In this document: piece by piece, positions 17,067 through 26,891 of the stretch
How positions within the stretch are numbered: the stretch's first letter is position 1
Layout: each line of letters begins with the position of its first letter
Source: Acinetobacter chinensis
Lineage (GTDB): Bacteria > Pseudomonadota > Gammaproteobacteria > Pseudomonadales > Moraxellaceae
DNA length: 64,000 nt
NCBI RefSeq assembly: GCF_002165375.2
Contig: NZ_CP032134.1
Coordinates: 1,922,001 to 1,986,000, forward strand
Reading direction: 5' to 3'
Position numbers and translations under genes: made by a program
The notes under the pieces: generated by a model
The model's database searches: none
Seen by the model: the letters and a program-made list of their open reading frames with translations, nothing else
What the model was told of the DNA's origin: nothing

Positions 17067-19586
17067 TTAGAAAGTACGGCCGATTTCAAACTGAATGCTC
17101 TTCGTATCATCACCGTCTTTATCATTCAGCGGATAAGCATAGCTGAGTGATAACGGACCAATCATCGTAATCCAGGTAAAGCCTGCACCCACACTGTAGC
17201 GCATGTTGCCAAAATCGAATCCAAAGTTATCTTTACAGTACTTTTTCGCATCGAGCAGTCGATTGGTTGGTCCACCCAGATACAGTTCACCTTTAGGTAC
17301 ATCACACTGTGTATCAAACACCTGCGCACCCTCAGCAAAAAGAACCGGACGGATCTGGCGTACCCAGTCCCCTTTAAACGGTAATGGCAATGCCAGTTCA
17401 GTACCAAACTGAAGCAATGCATTACCACCAACTTCTTCATAAGAAGGGTCTACGTTTTTAGTTTCATTAAAGTAAACACCAGGATATTTAGGACCCAAAG
17501 TACTGTTGTCATATCCACGTACCGATCCATAACCACCTGCATAGAAGTTTTTATAGAATGGCAGATCATTACCGTATCCCAGTTTACCATAACCACGCAG
17601 AACAAAGTCCTTACCTAAAGGTATGAAACCCTGAGCGTCATAGGTCACTTTCTGATATTCAACATCACTGCCAGGAAGTGCAATCTCGGCATTAACACGA
17701 TGTGACATACCATTGGTCGGGAAAATTGGACGGTTGAGTGTATTGTATGACCAACCTAAATTCAGGTTATAGGTCAGAAAGTCACCCTTGTATTCACTGA
17801 AATAAGTATTTTCATCTACAGGGCATTTATAACCTGTAATTACATCATCTTTGTCTTTTATGGCTTCAAGATCCTGAGGACAGTAAGTTGCTGTTTTAGT
17901 CCCCTTACCATCATGCGCCATCAGATAGTCTTTTACATAAGTCGAAACGTAAGGACCTGTCGTCACTTCAGTCTGGTCAATATTCAGACCTGCACTGATG
18001 CTCTGGTTTTCATCGATTGGATAACCAAATGTGATACCACCACCCAGACTGTCTGTAACGTAGTTGTTGACGTTATAATCATCATCCAGTTTGGTTTTAC
18101 GGTAGTAGACATTGTAACCACGACGAACACCATCAATCGTGAAATATGGATCCGTCACACTCAGGTTATAATAATCCTGCGTTTCAGAACGGGATAAATC
18201 AACTGAAACACTGTTCCCTGTACCCAGGAAGTTTGTCTGACTTAAGCCTGCCTGGAATGTAATACCGCCACTGGCAGAATAACCGACAGCCAGTGTACTG
18301 GTACCTGAGTGCTGTTCTTCAACATCAATGTTCAGATCCACCTGATCCGGCACGTTTGGTACACGAACAGGTTTTACATTGACCGTTTTAAAATAACCTG
18401 TGCGTTCAAGTCGAACTTTAGACAGATCAATTTTTTCATTACTCGCAAGAGCACCTTCCATCTGGCGCATTTCACGACGTAAAACTTCATCAGCAGTTTT
18501 AGTATTACCTGAGAAATTAATACGACGGACAGTAATCTGCTGACCTGGGTTGATAAAGTAGTTCAGATCAACAACTTTGGTTTCTTTATTGATTTCAGGA
18601 ACGACATTCACTTCAGCATAGTAATAACCGGCATTACCATATTTTCTGAGCAGTAACTGTTTAACAGCATTGACCTGTTCCTGAGAATAAGTTGCGCCAT
18701 CCTTATAAATCTGCAGAACTTTCAGGTCTTCCGGCTTATATAACGCATCGCCCAGGAACTTACTTTCACCAAATTTAAACTGCTCGCCTTCATCGACAGA
18801 GACTTCAATAAAAATATTCTTTTTATCTTCACTCAAATTCAGACTTGAGTTTGAAATATTGAAATTGATATAACCTTTGTTGAGATACATCGCACGCAGT
18901 GCTTCAAGACTTGCTGCCATTTTTTCACGAGCATAGCGGTCATTACGTGAAATCACAGAGCTCCAGCTGCTTTCTTTCACAGAGAAAGCCTGTTTGATTT
19001 CACTGTCTTTAAAGACTGTATTACCAATCATGTTGATATCTACAACTTTTGCAGACTTACCTTCAATAAATTCAATCGTCAGATCAACACGGTTATTGGG
19101 TCTGGCTGTAGTGACGACTTTTACATCAGCATCATAACGACCCTGTTGCATGTACTGTTGCTCAAGTTCTGATTCAACTGTCTGTAGTGCAGACTTTTTC
19201 AGAACCTCACCTTCACTGATGCCCATTTTCTTCAAGCCATCCTGAAGTGCTTCTTTAGGAATCAGCTTATTGCCTTTAAAGTCAATTTTTGAAATTAACG
19301 GACGTTCTACAACTTTAAAAACCAGAGCTCCATTTTCATTTGAAGCTTTAATATCATCAAATAAACCTGAGGCATAAAGAGAACGGATTGCATTTGCAAC
19401 CACTGGGTCATTAACACGATCACCTTTCGTTACTGGAATCATTCCATAAACATTGGCGGGTGTTAAACGCACAAGACCATCAACTTTTATATCCTGTACA
19501 ATAAATTCATCTGCTGCATATACTTGTTGTACAGCTGCCATTGCACTCACGAGCGCCAGTGGCATAAATAAATGTTTGTGCTGCAT
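17067..19586 (-). CDS. bamA: Outer membrane protein assembly factor BamA
   Basis: BamA is the central beta-barrel insertase of the Bam complex. The 839-residue protein has a signal peptide (cleavage near VYA-ADEF, residue 24) and about five POTRA domains up to residue 425. The 16-strand barrel follows, with the conserved VRGY segment (GYGSVRGYD) of loop 6 and a terminal Phe (EIGRTF) recognised by the Bam machine itself. It lies 38 bases after rseP and 44 before skp. One barrel loop around residues 545-585 carries Cys residues (YCPQDL, YKCPVD), which may form a disulfide on the surface. Confidence 0.98.
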   Translation of the reverse strand: MQHKHLFMPLALVSAMAAVQQVYAADEFIVQDIKVDGLVRLTPANVYGMIPVTKGDRVNDPVVANAIRSLYASGLFDDIKASNENGALVFKVVERPLISKIDFKGNKLIPKEALQDGLKKMGISEGEVLKKSALQTVESELEQQYMQQGRYDADVKVVTTARPNNRVDLTIEFIEGKSAKVVDINMIGNTVFKDSEIKQAFSVKESSWSSVISRNDRYAREKMAASLEALRAMYLNKGYINFNISNSSLNLSEDKKNIFIEVSVDEGEQFKFGESKFLGDALYKPEDLKVLQIYKDGATYSQEQVNAVKQLLLRKYGNAGYYYAEVNVVPEINKETKVVDLNYFINPGQQITVRRINFSGNTKTADEVLRREMRQMEGALASNEKIDLSKVRLERTGYFKTVNVKPVRVPNVPDQVDLNIDVEEQHSGTSTLAVGYSASGGITFQAGLSQTNFLGTGNSVSVDLSRSETQDYYNLSVTDPYFTIDGVRRGYNVYYRKTKLDDDYNVNNYVTDSLGGGITFGYPIDENQSISAGLNIDQTEVTTGPYVSTYVKDYLMAHDGKGTKTATYCPQDLEAIKDKDDVITGYKCPVDENTYFSEYKGDFLTYNLNLGWSYNTLNRPIFPTNGMSHRVNAEIALPGSDVEYQKVTYDAQGFIPLGKDFVLRGYGKLGYGNDLPFYKNFYAGGYGSVRGYDNSTLGPKYPGVYFNETKNVDPSYEEVGGNALLQFGTELALPLPFKGDWVRQIRPVLFAEGAQVFDTQCDVPKGELYLGGPTNRLLDAKKYCKDNFGFDFGNMRYSVGAGFTWITMIGPLSLSYAYPLNDKDGDDTKSIQFEIGRTF

Positions 19587-19624
19587 GCCTGTTTTTCCGA
19601 TGTTAATTTAGTCCATTACGACGC

Positions 19625-20980
19625 TTATAAACGCATAAAGTCATTGAATAATGCAAGGAGCATCATACTGCCAAGCAATACCATACCAATTTTCAAGCCA
19701 ACCAATTGTATTTGTTCAGATACAGGTTTGCCTCGAAGAAGTTCCACAAAATAATAAACCAGATGCCCACCATCAAGCATCGGGATTGGTAATAAATTCA
19801 GAATCCCCAGACTGACACTCATCAGCGCCATAAAGGAAATAAAGGTCTGCCAGCCCATTTCCGCACTCTGACCCGCGACTTTGGCAATAGTAATTGGACC
19901 TGATAAATTTTCAAGACCGATCAATCCACGCACCATTTTCACAATCGAGTTCAGAATCATGCTGGAGATCTGACCCGTTTTTTCAACTGCTTTTATACCC
20001 GCTTCAGCAGGAGAATACTGAATCATCTGTTTGTATTCATCAGGAATAACCACTTTTCCAGGATTATTCTGCACACCAAGCATACCTGTGACATTACCCA
20101 TACTGTCACGTTTGCCTTGTGGCATAACCTCAAGCTGTACCCGCTGAGAATTTCTCAGCACATCAATTTTGAGCAGTTTTTCTGGTGAAGCCTGAACAAC
20201 CTGAACAACATCAAACCAGTCATTCATTTTCACACCATTAATCGCGATAATTTTATCGCCATTTTTCATCCCTTGACGGATAGCAGCACCATCCTCACTC
20301 AGCTTTGAAATCACTGCAGGAATGTGTGGGCGGTATGGTGTGAATCCCAGTACATCAAGCGTAGACTGACTCTGATCTTTCAGAAAGTTCTGAACAGGTA
20401 GATTAAAAGTCCTGATCTGCCCCTGACGCTCTGCCTGAATTTCAATTGTGCCGGTTTCACCTACCCGATCCACCAGAGCAAAGTTGAGTTTTTCCCATGT
20501 AGATACAGGAGTTCCATCAACAGCAGTAATCAGGTCTCCAGATTTCATCTGAACTGTAGCCGCAGGTGTACCAGGAATCACCTTACCCACTTTAGTGTTC
20601 AGCTGTTCCTGAGATGGCAGAAACAGTATCCAGAAAAGCAGAACAGCAAAAACCAGGTTGATTAAGGGACCTGCCGCAACAATTGCAATACGTTTCCACG
20701 GATGCTGTCTGTTAAACGCTTTAGGGCGATCCTCTTCAGACACATCACCTTCACGCTCATCCAGCATCTTCACATAACCACCCAGTGGCAATGCAGACAA
20801 CTGATACTGAATACCTGATTTTTTAGATGTCCATTTCAGCAGTGTCGGACCAAACCCAATGGAATAGACCAGCACTTTAACACCCAGTTTACGCGCAACG
20901 ATATAATGCCCAAACTCATGAATGGCAATCAATGGACCAAGTAAAAGTATGGCTGCGACAATAATAAACAGGGCATTCAT
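19625..20980 (-). CDS. rseP: Site-2 zinc metalloprotease RseP
   Basis: RseP cuts anti-sigma factors within the inner membrane and clears signal-peptide remnants. The 451-residue protein has HEFGH at 21-25 in the first membrane helix and the third zinc-ligand motif NLLPIPMLDGGH in the third. Two PDZ domains lie between them (about 125-290), with the second GxKxGDKI-type loop visible. Membrane helices at both ends match the family topology. The start is four bases after the dxr stop, so the two are tightly coupled. Confidence 0.96.
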   Translation of the reverse strand: MNALFIIVAAILLLGPLIAIHEFGHYIVARKLGVKVLVYSIGFGPTLLKWTSKKSGIQYQLSALPLGGYVKMLDEREGDVSEEDRPKAFNRQHPWKRIAIVAAGPLINLVFAVLLFWILFLPSQEQLNTKVGKVIPGTPAATVQMKSGDLITAVDGTPVSTWEKLNFALVDRVGETGTIEIQAERQGQIRTFNLPVQNFLKDQSQSTLDVLGFTPYRPHIPAVISKLSEDGAAIRQGMKNGDKIIAINGVKMNDWFDVVQVVQASPEKLLKIDVLRNSQRVQLEVMPQGKRDSMGNVTGMLGVQNNPGKVVIPDEYKQMIQYSPAEAGIKAVEKTGQISSMILNSIVKMVRGLIGLENLSGPITIAKVAGQSAEMGWQTFISFMALMSVSLGILNLLPIPMLDGGHLVYYFVELLRGKPVSEQIQLVGLKIGMVLLGSMMLLALFNDFMRL

Positions 20981-20983
20981 CGT

Positions 20984-22180
20984 TTAACTTCCTTTACTTG
21001 AAACAAACTGCTGCGCCAGCAACCTGGCTTTCTGATCTGCCTCAAGAATAACATCAAGACTGGATGCTGCTGCATTAGATAAAAGGTTCAGCGTATGTTC
21101 AACAACCACAGGAATATCTGTAAATTTAATCTGATTGTTTAAAAACGCACCGACTGCAATTTCATTTGAAGCATTAAGCACAGCGGGTGCCAGTCCGCCA
21201 CTTTTCATTGCTTCTCTTGCAAGTTTCAATGCAGGAAAGCGCAATGTGTCCGGCTCCTGGAAATCCAGCTGATGATTTACAAACAGATCAAGTGGAGGAA
21301 CATGGGTCTGAATTCGTTCAGGCCATGCCAAAGCATGCGCAATTGGTGTACACATATCCGGATTCCCCATCTGAGCCAGTGTAGAACCATCTACATACTG
21401 AACCATAGAATGAATGATACTCTGCGGATGCACAACAACTGTAACAAAATGTTCTGATATTGCAAAGAGATGGCACGCTTCGATCAATTCCAGCCCTTTA
21501 TTCATCAAGGTAGCCGAATCGACGGATATTTTTTGTCCCATTGACCAGTTTGGATGCTTACACGCCTGAGCTGGCGTAACCTGATGTAACTGATCAAGTG
21601 TGTGATTTCGGAATGGACCACCGGAAGCCGTCAGAAGTAATCGGGACACTCCTTTTTTAGGCTGCCCATTTCTTTCTGCCTGAAGGTAATCCGCAGGAAG
21701 GCACTGAAAAATTGCATTATGTTCTGAATCGACAGGAAGCAGTAAAGCCTGATGATCAATGGCAGCCTGCATCATGATGTCACCAGACATCACCAGTGCT
21801 TCTTTATTTGCCAGTAATACCCGCTTACCTGCCTTGACCGCAGCCAGCGTAGGCAATAGCCCTGCTGCTCCAACAATAGCAGCCATCACCACATCCACTT
21901 CAGGATGTTCCGCAATGCTGATCAGCCCTGCTTCACCTGACAGAATTTCAATCTGATGAATATCTGACTGTTTTAACAGTTGCTGTAATTCACCGACTTT
22001 TTCAGAAGGAACTACAGCGACTTTCGGTCGGAACTGTCTGCATATTTCTACAAGTTCAGCAATCCGACTGTGTGCCGTTACTGCAAAAACCGAATACTGC
22101 CCAGGATGTTGCTGCAGTATTTTCAGGGTGCTTTGTCCAATGGAGCCAGTTGCACCCAATATACAAACAGATTGAGACAT
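20984..22180 (-). CDS. dxr: 1-deoxy-D-xylulose 5-phosphate reductoisomerase
   Basis: Dxr makes 2-C-methyl-D-erythritol 4-phosphate, the first committed intermediate of the non-mevalonate isoprenoid pathway, and is the target of fosmidomycin. The 398-residue protein starts with the NADPH-binding GATGSIG (9-15). It contains LLANKEALVMSG, PVDSEHNAIFQ with metal ligands, TASGGPFR and SVDSATLMNKGLE, all signature segments. It abuts cdsA directly, with one base between stop and start. Confidence 0.97.
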   Translation of the reverse strand: MSQSVCILGATGSIGQSTLKILQQHPGQYSVFAVTAHSRIAELVEICRQFRPKVAVVPSEKVGELQQLLKQSDIHQIEILSGEAGLISIAEHPEVDVVMAAIVGAAGLLPTLAAVKAGKRVLLANKEALVMSGDIMMQAAIDHQALLLPVDSEHNAIFQCLPADYLQAERNGQPKKGVSRLLLTASGGPFRNHTLDQLHQVTPAQACKHPNWSMGQKISVDSATLMNKGLELIEACHLFAISEHFVTVVVHPQSIIHSMVQYVDGSTLAQMGNPDMCTPIAHALAWPERIQTHVPPLDLFVNHQLDFQEPDTLRFPALKLAREAMKSGGLAPAVLNASNEIAVGAFLNNQIKFTDIPVVVEHTLNLLSNAAASSLDVILEADQKARLLAQQFVSSKGS

Positions 22181-23005
22181 CTATAAATCTACACCAATGA
22201 GTTTTAAAATATACATACCCGCAGCAAACACAGGAGCTGCTGCAAGCAGCGAGTCAATACGATCCAGCACGCCGCCATGACCAGGCAAAATCCGACCAGA
22301 GTCCTTGATACCGGCACGACGTTTGATCATAGACTCAAACAGATCACCAAGCACTGAACTGAATACAGTTACAACAGAAAGAATAAGAAATAAAACATGC
22401 TGAGCAAAAGTCAGATCGAGATACAGCAACTCAACAGCAACCACAATGATCATTGCAGTAAACAAGCCACCATAGAGACCTTCTACAGATTTATTAGGAC
22501 TGACATCGGGCGCCAGTTTCTTTTTACCAAGTTTACGCCCAACAAAATACGCACCACTGTCTGCGCCCCATACCAGCAGAAAGAGATACATCAGCCACCA
22601 TGGTGAGCTATGCCATACAGCAAAAATAGCGGTTACAGCAGCAGAAATCAGAATAAAACCGATGAAATTCAGACTCGGATTGTACCAGCCATCATATTCA
22701 GGATAGGCTTTTACCCAGTAAACACTCAGTATCCAGGATAAAATGGATGCTGCCCACAATAATAATGCAACATCATCCAGATATAATGCCAGTGCAGCAA
22801 GTGCCGCTGTAAAGGCGCCATAAGCCCATGCAACCGGTTTCAGGGTGTTTTTTGTTTTTTTAGGCATGAGTTTATACCACTCATAGCCCGCAACCCCAGC
22901 TGCAATAATCATCAGCACAAACATTGGGTATTGTGACTGAGTTGCAAACATGCAACTCAATACAACAGCAACCAGTACCAATGCGGTAATAATCCGCTCT
23001 AACAT
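22181..23005 (-). CDS. cdsA: Phosphatidate cytidylyltransferase
   Basis: CdsA forms CDP-diacylglycerol, the branch point of phospholipid synthesis, in the inner membrane. The 274-residue protein has about eight hydrophobic segments. The family signature lies near the C-terminus, from SVLGDLFESMIKRR through KDSGRILPGHGGVLDRIDS (about 215-253), with its conserved acidic metal-binding residues. It starts three bases after the uppS stop. Confidence 0.96.
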   Translation of the reverse strand: MLERIITALVLVAVVLSCMFATQSQYPMFVLMIIAAGVAGYEWYKLMPKKTKNTLKPVAWAYGAFTAALAALALYLDDVALLLWAASILSWILSVYWVKAYPEYDGWYNPSLNFIGFILISAAVTAIFAVWHSSPWWLMYLFLLVWGADSGAYFVGRKLGKKKLAPDVSPNKSVEGLYGGLFTAMIIVVAVELLYLDLTFAQHVLFLILSVVTVFSSVLGDLFESMIKRRAGIKDSGRILPGHGGVLDRIDSLLAAAPVFAAGMYILKLIGVDL

Positions 23006-23008
23006 TTA

Positions 23009-23761
23009 TTAATTCTCAGTTTTTTCTTGCAGAATCTGTTCTGAAGTTTTACCGAAACGACGTTCACGACCACCAAATACAGCAAGTGCATCATCAAACT
23101 CTTCAACAGTAAACTCAGGCCACAAGGTCTGGCTAAAATACAATTCAGCATAAGCTGCCTGCCAGAGCAGGAAGTTAGACAGTCTGAAATCACCACCAGT
23201 ACGGATCAACAGATCAACAGCAGGCAAATCAGCCATACTGACATACTTTCCAAACAGCTGGCTGTCTATCTGCTCAATCTTTATTTTATCTGCTGATACA
23301 TCCGCAGCAATCCGTTGAGCAGCCTGTGCCATATCCCACATACCACCATAACTGATCGCAATGGTTAATGTCATGCTTGTGAACTTAGCAGTCCTTTCCT
23401 CAGCATGCAACATTAATGCACGTAAATGTTCAGGTAATGGCGCACGGTCACCAATAAAGCGCAATGCGATATTGAATTTTTCCATGCGGGGTAACTGCTC
23501 ATGAATGGTTTCTTCAAGCAGTCTCATTAACAGATCGACTTCAAACTGTGGACGGTTCCAGTTCTCACTGGAAAACGCAAAAACAGTCAGTGCTTTAACA
23601 CCCACCTTTCGGCAATGCTCAACAATCGGATCAAGGACATTTTTTCCTTCACGGTGTCCATCACCCTTTTGCATCTGATTTTTTTTAGCAAAACGGTTGT
23701 TGCCATCCATAATGATGGCAACATGTTCTGGAAGATTTTTACAGTCTTCGGATGAGGTCAT
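23009..23761 (-). CDS. uppS: Undecaprenyl diphosphate synthase
   Basis: UppS builds the C55 lipid carrier used for peptidoglycan and glycan export. The 250-residue protein has the diagnostic IIMDGNNRFAKK (16-27) with the catalytic Asp, then GHREG, FSSENW at about 68-73, and DLLIRTGGDFRLSNFLLWQ. The usual Gly-Asn-Gly-Arg of motif one reads Asp-Gly-Asn-Asn-Arg here, a small difference from most homologues, where Gly precedes Arg. It lies six bases downstream of frr. Confidence 0.96.
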   Translation of the reverse strand: MTSSEDCKNLPEHVAIIMDGNNRFAKKNQMQKGDGHREGKNVLDPIVEHCRKVGVKALTVFAFSSENWNRPQFEVDLLMRLLEETIHEQLPRMEKFNIALRFIGDRAPLPEHLRALMLHAEERTAKFTSMTLTIAISYGGMWDMAQAAQRIAADVSADKIKIEQIDSQLFGKYVSMADLPAVDLLIRTGGDFRLSNFLLWQAAYAELYFSQTLWPEFTVEEFDDALAVFGGRERRFGKTSEQILQEKTEN

Positions 23762-23767
23762 TGAGTA

Positions 23768-24322
23768 TCAGACCTTCATCAAGTCAGCTTCTTTCGCAGC
23801 AAGACGTTTTTCAACTTCAGCAACAAATTTATCTGTAATTTTCTGAATATCATCGCCAGCACGACGCTCATCATCTTCAGAAATTTCTTTTTCTTTCAGC
23901 AATGCTTTCACATCACCCAGAACATCACGACGGATGTTACGGATCGCAACTTTAGCATTTTCAGCTTCGTTACGCGCAACTTTCAGCATATCCTTACGTG
24001 TTTCTTCTGTCAGAGCAGCCATTGGAACACGGATAGCATCTGCAGTAATCGGGTTTAAGCCCAGATCAGATTCACGGATTGCTTTATCAATTGCAGAAAC
24101 CATTGAACGCTCAAAAGGCTGAACCAGCAATGTACGTGAATCTTCAACACCCACGTTCGCAACCTGATTTAAAGGTACGTCAGAACCATAGTAAGAAACC
24201 ATGACACCATTCAGGATGGATGGGTGCGCCCGACCCGTACGGACCTTTGCAAAACCATGTTCCAACGAGTCCAGTGACTTGTTCATACGGTCTTCAGCAT
24301 CTTTTTTAAGATCGTTAATCAT
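23768..24322 (-). CDS. frr: Ribosome recycling factor
   Basis: RRF, with EF-G, splits post-termination ribosomes. From the ATG at 24322 the product is 184 residues, the normal length. It has LDSLEHGFAKVRTGRAHPSIL near the N-terminus and the C-terminal helix DEIQKITDKF-like segment. An in-frame start at 24457 would add 45 unrelated residues and lies inside pyrH. AAGGAAG is correctly placed before 24322. The pyrH-frr pairing is highly conserved. Confidence 0.97.
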   Translation of the reverse strand: MINDLKKDAEDRMNKSLDSLEHGFAKVRTGRAHPSILNGVMVSYYGSDVPLNQVANVGVEDSRTLLVQPFERSMVSAIDKAIRESDLGLNPITADAIRVPMAALTEETRKDMLKVARNEAENAKVAIRNIRRDVLGDVKALLKEKEISEDDERRAGDDIQKITDKFVAEVEKRLAAKEADLMKV

Positions 24323-24401
24323 ATGATCTTCCTTACTTAATAATCTAAATGTGTATAACGTAAAATTGCAGCAGTATAAAGAGCTTTCAGGCTCACGTAC
24401 A

Positions 24402-25130
24402 TCAGTTTGTAACGTGAGTTCCTTCTTTTTCACCCATAACGACTGAGAGTAAAGCACCGGACTTATTCATATCAAAGACCTGTAACGGTACATTGTGGTC
24501 ACGGCATAAGCAGATAGCTGTCAGATCCATAACACCCAGTTTTTCATCCAGCACCTGATCAAAAGTCAGATTGTCATACTTAACAGCATCATCATATTTG
24601 CTTGGGTCTTTGTTGTAGACACCATCAACCTTAGTGGCTTTTAAAATCAGATTGGCTTCAATTTCAATACCGCGTAAGCACGCTGCTGTATCAGTTGTAA
24701 AGAATGGGTTACCAGTACCAGCAACAAATACGCAGACTTCACCCTGAGTCAGATGACGGATTGCATCACGGCTTGAGTAGGATTCAACCACTGCACCAAT
24801 TGGCAGAGCAGACATCAGACGGGTTTTGATATTACGACGGACCAGTGCATCACGCAAAGCCAGACCATTCATCACAGTTGCAAGCATACCCATCTGATCG
24901 CCAGTCACACGACCAACCAGACCTTCTTTCTGCAGCTGGCTGCCACGGTACAGATTACCGCCACCAACCACGATACCAACCTGCACACCCAGTCCAACCA
25001 TGTGTGCAATGGACAATGACATCTGATCAAGTACCTGAGCATCAATACCCATATCCTTGTTTCCAGCCAGCGCTTCGCCTGAAAGTTTCAGCAGGATGCG
25101 CTCATAACGTGGCTTTTTTGAATCCATCAT
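24402..25130 (-). CDS. pyrH: Uridylate kinase
   Basis: PyrH phosphorylates UMP to UDP and belongs to the amino-acid kinase fold. The 242-residue protein has RILLKLSGEAL at the N-terminus, VGIVVGGGNLYRG, RVTGDQMGMLATVMN, and the TDTAACLRGIE and DLTAICLC regions typical of bacterial UMP kinase. Three possible start codons are stacked (GTG 25133, ATG 25130, ATG 25127); GGAG lies seven bases before 25130, which I choose. The 66 bases between rimO and pyrH hold long inverted repeats and must contain any pyrH promoter. Confidence 0.96.
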   Translation of the reverse strand: MMDSKKPRYERILLKLSGEALAGNKDMGIDAQVLDQMSLSIAHMVGLGVQVGIVVGGGNLYRGSQLQKEGLVGRVTGDQMGMLATVMNGLALRDALVRRNIKTRLMSALPIGAVVESYSSRDAIRHLTQGEVCVFVAGTGNPFFTTDTAACLRGIEIEANLILKATKVDGVYNKDPSKYDDAVKYDNLTFDQVLDEKLGVMDLTAICLCRDHNVPLQVFDMNKSGALLSVVMGEKEGTHVTN

Positions 25131-25168
25131 CACTTTACTCCAATATCAATCTCTAAAATTTTATTCGT

Positions 25169-25216
25169 TTCAGGTTAAGAACTACTTAAAACCAGCTTAA
25201 GCTGATTTAACCTGAA
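25169..25216. repeat. Nested inverted repeats at the rimO-pyrH junction
   Basis: TTCAGGTTAA (25169-25178) and TTAACCTGAA (25207-25216) are perfect 10-bp arms. Between them lies the 12-bp perfect palindrome CAGCTTAAGCTG (25193-25204), which covers the rimO stop codon. No T-run follows on the minus strand, so this is not a simple terminator. Confidence 0.7.
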
Positions 25217-26540
25217 TTAATCGGGCATACAGATCATATTCATCTGCATCGGTAATTTCGACTTCAAGCAGATCACCTGCTTTAATCTGAGTTTTGTCGA
25301 TATCTTCAACAAAAACATTACCATCAATTTCTGGCGCATCTGCATAAGAACGTGCAACAGCAACCGGGAATTCTTCTTCCAGGTCATCCACCAGCACTGT
25401 CATTGTCTGACCAATACGTTTCTGCAGTTTTGCTGCAGAAATTTCCTGCTGCACTTCCATAAAGCGTTCATAACGCTGCTGTTTGATCTCTTCAGGCACA
25501 TGATCAGGCAAATCGTTCGCTGTTGCACCTTCAACAGGTGAATATGTGAAACAACCAACACGATCAAGCTGAGCTTCTTTAAGCCAGTCAAGCAGCATCA
25601 CGAAATCTTCTTCAGTTTCACCAGGAAAACCGACGACAAATGTTGAGCGGATGACCAGATCAGGACATTTTTCGCGCCATAATTTCAGTCGTTCCAGTGT
25701 ATTTTCACTGTGGGCTGGTCGCTTCATCAGTTTTAAGATGCGCGGACTGGCATGCTGAAAAGGAATATCCAGATACGGTAGGATTTTCCCCTGTGCCATT
25801 AAGTCAATCACAGCATCCACATGTGGATATGGGTAGACATAATGCAGACGCACCCAGATGCCTAACTGTCCCAGTGCTTCACACATGTCATAAAATTTGG
25901 TTTTGACCGGCTGACCATTCCAGAAATCGAGCTTATATTTAGTGTCCAGACCATAGGCAGAAGTATCCTGGGAAATCACAAGGACTTCTTTTACACCTGC
26001 ATTTTTAAGTGCCTGAGCTTCACTCAATACTGAACCAACAGGGCGGGAAACCAGATCACCACGCATGCTTGGAATAATGCAGAACGTGCAACGGTGGTTA
26101 CAGCCTTCTGATATTTTTAAGTAAGCATAATGTTTCGGGGTCAAACGGATACCCTGTTCAGGAACAAGGTCAATAAACGGATTGTGCTTCGGTGGTTCAG
26201 GAACATACTCGTGTACGGCTTCCATCACTTCCTGATAGGCAGCTGCACCTGTTACTTTTAAAACATTAGGGTGCATTGCACGGATTTTATCTTCATCTTT
26301 ACCTAAACAGCCTGTCACAATAACACGGCCATTTGCACTCATTGCTTCGCCAATAGCGTCGAGTGACTCCTGTACTGCTGATTCAATAAAACCGCAGGTA
26401 TTTACAACTACAAGATCTGCACCATCGTAATCTGATGCAACATCATAACCCTCAGTCTTTAACTGAGTTAAAATTCGTTCAGAATCTACCAATGCCTTAG
26501 GACAACCTAAAGATACAAAACCGACTTTGGGGGACTTCAT
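25197..26540 (-). CDS. rimO: Ribosomal protein S12 methylthiotransferase RimO
   Basis: RimO is a radical-SAM enzyme with two iron-sulfur clusters that methylthiolates an Asp of ribosomal protein S12. From the ATG at 26540 (GGAG nine bases upstream) it has 447 residues. The UPF0004 domain carries LGCPKALVDSE and VNTCGFIESA, with cluster-binding Cys. The radical-SAM motif is EGCNHRCTFCIIPSMRG. A C-terminal TRAM domain (about 375-445) follows. A GTG five codons earlier is a weaker start. ntrB reads away on the other strand. Confidence 0.97.
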   Translation of the reverse strand: MKSPKVGFVSLGCPKALVDSERILTQLKTEGYDVASDYDGADLVVVNTCGFIESAVQESLDAIGEAMSANGRVIVTGCLGKDEDKIRAMHPNVLKVTGAAAYQEVMEAVHEYVPEPPKHNPFIDLVPEQGIRLTPKHYAYLKISEGCNHRCTFCIIPSMRGDLVSRPVGSVLSEAQALKNAGVKEVLVISQDTSAYGLDTKYKLDFWNGQPVKTKFYDMCEALGQLGIWVRLHYVYPYPHVDAVIDLMAQGKILPYLDIPFQHASPRILKLMKRPAHSENTLERLKLWREKCPDLVIRSTFVVGFPGETEEDFVMLLDWLKEAQLDRVGCFTYSPVEGATANDLPDHVPEEIKQQRYERFMEVQQEISAAKLQKRIGQTMTVLVDDLEEEFPVAVARSYADAPEIDGNVFVEDIDKTQIKAGDLLEVEITDADEYDLYARLIQVKSA

Positions 26541-26621
26541 GAATCTGCGCTCCACTAGAATGCGCGTATTGTATGACTTTTCTGTTTATAAAAACAGGTG
26601 AAAAGCGGACTCTTTGTATAA

Positions 26622-26680
26622 TGCACCAAAATACAACCATCAAAATTATGCCATAACACTTGTTGCACCATTTTGGTTCG
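26622..26680 (+). promoter_or_regulatory. Candidate pair of NtrC-binding sites upstream of ntrBC
   Basis: TGCACCAAAATACAACC (26622-26638) and TGCACCATTTTGGTTCG (26664-26680) each begin with a perfect TGCACCA half-site of the enteric NtrC consensus (TGCACCA-N3-TGGTGCA). The second also has TGGT at the right place in the other half. They are 42 bases apart, about four helical turns, and 140-185 bases upstream of the likely sigma-54 start site, as expected for an enhancer. Confidence 0.5.
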
Positions 26681-26785
26681 TTTTTAATATACACTGATTC
26701 ATGAACAGGTTATACATTTAATAACAAGTCCACTTTGAGCGCATTTATTTCATTTATGACCTTATCTGGCACCATTTTTATAAAG

Positions 26786-26803
26786 TTGGCTTATATTTTG
26801 CTT
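26786..26803 (+). promoter_or_regulatory. Candidate sigma-54 promoter of ntrBC
   Basis: TTGGCTTATATTTTGCTT has the -24 GG and -12 GC separated by exactly ten bases, and matches YTGGC-N7-TTGCW. It lies about 90 bases before the ntrB start and downstream of two NtrC-like sites. NtrC activates sigma-54 promoters, so this would give autoregulation. Confidence 0.5.
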
Positions 26804-26891
26804 TATTTGCCTCAATTCAGTCCTTTTATATGGACATTGCTTATTTTATGAAGTTGCCATTGCGCTATTTTAATACAGGATGCTTACGCTA

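Noticed and set aside
24323..24457. N-terminal extension of ribosome recycling factor
   Set aside because: The extra 45 codons overlap pyrH, are unlike any RRF and lie upstream of a well-placed AAGGAAG before the ATG at 24322.
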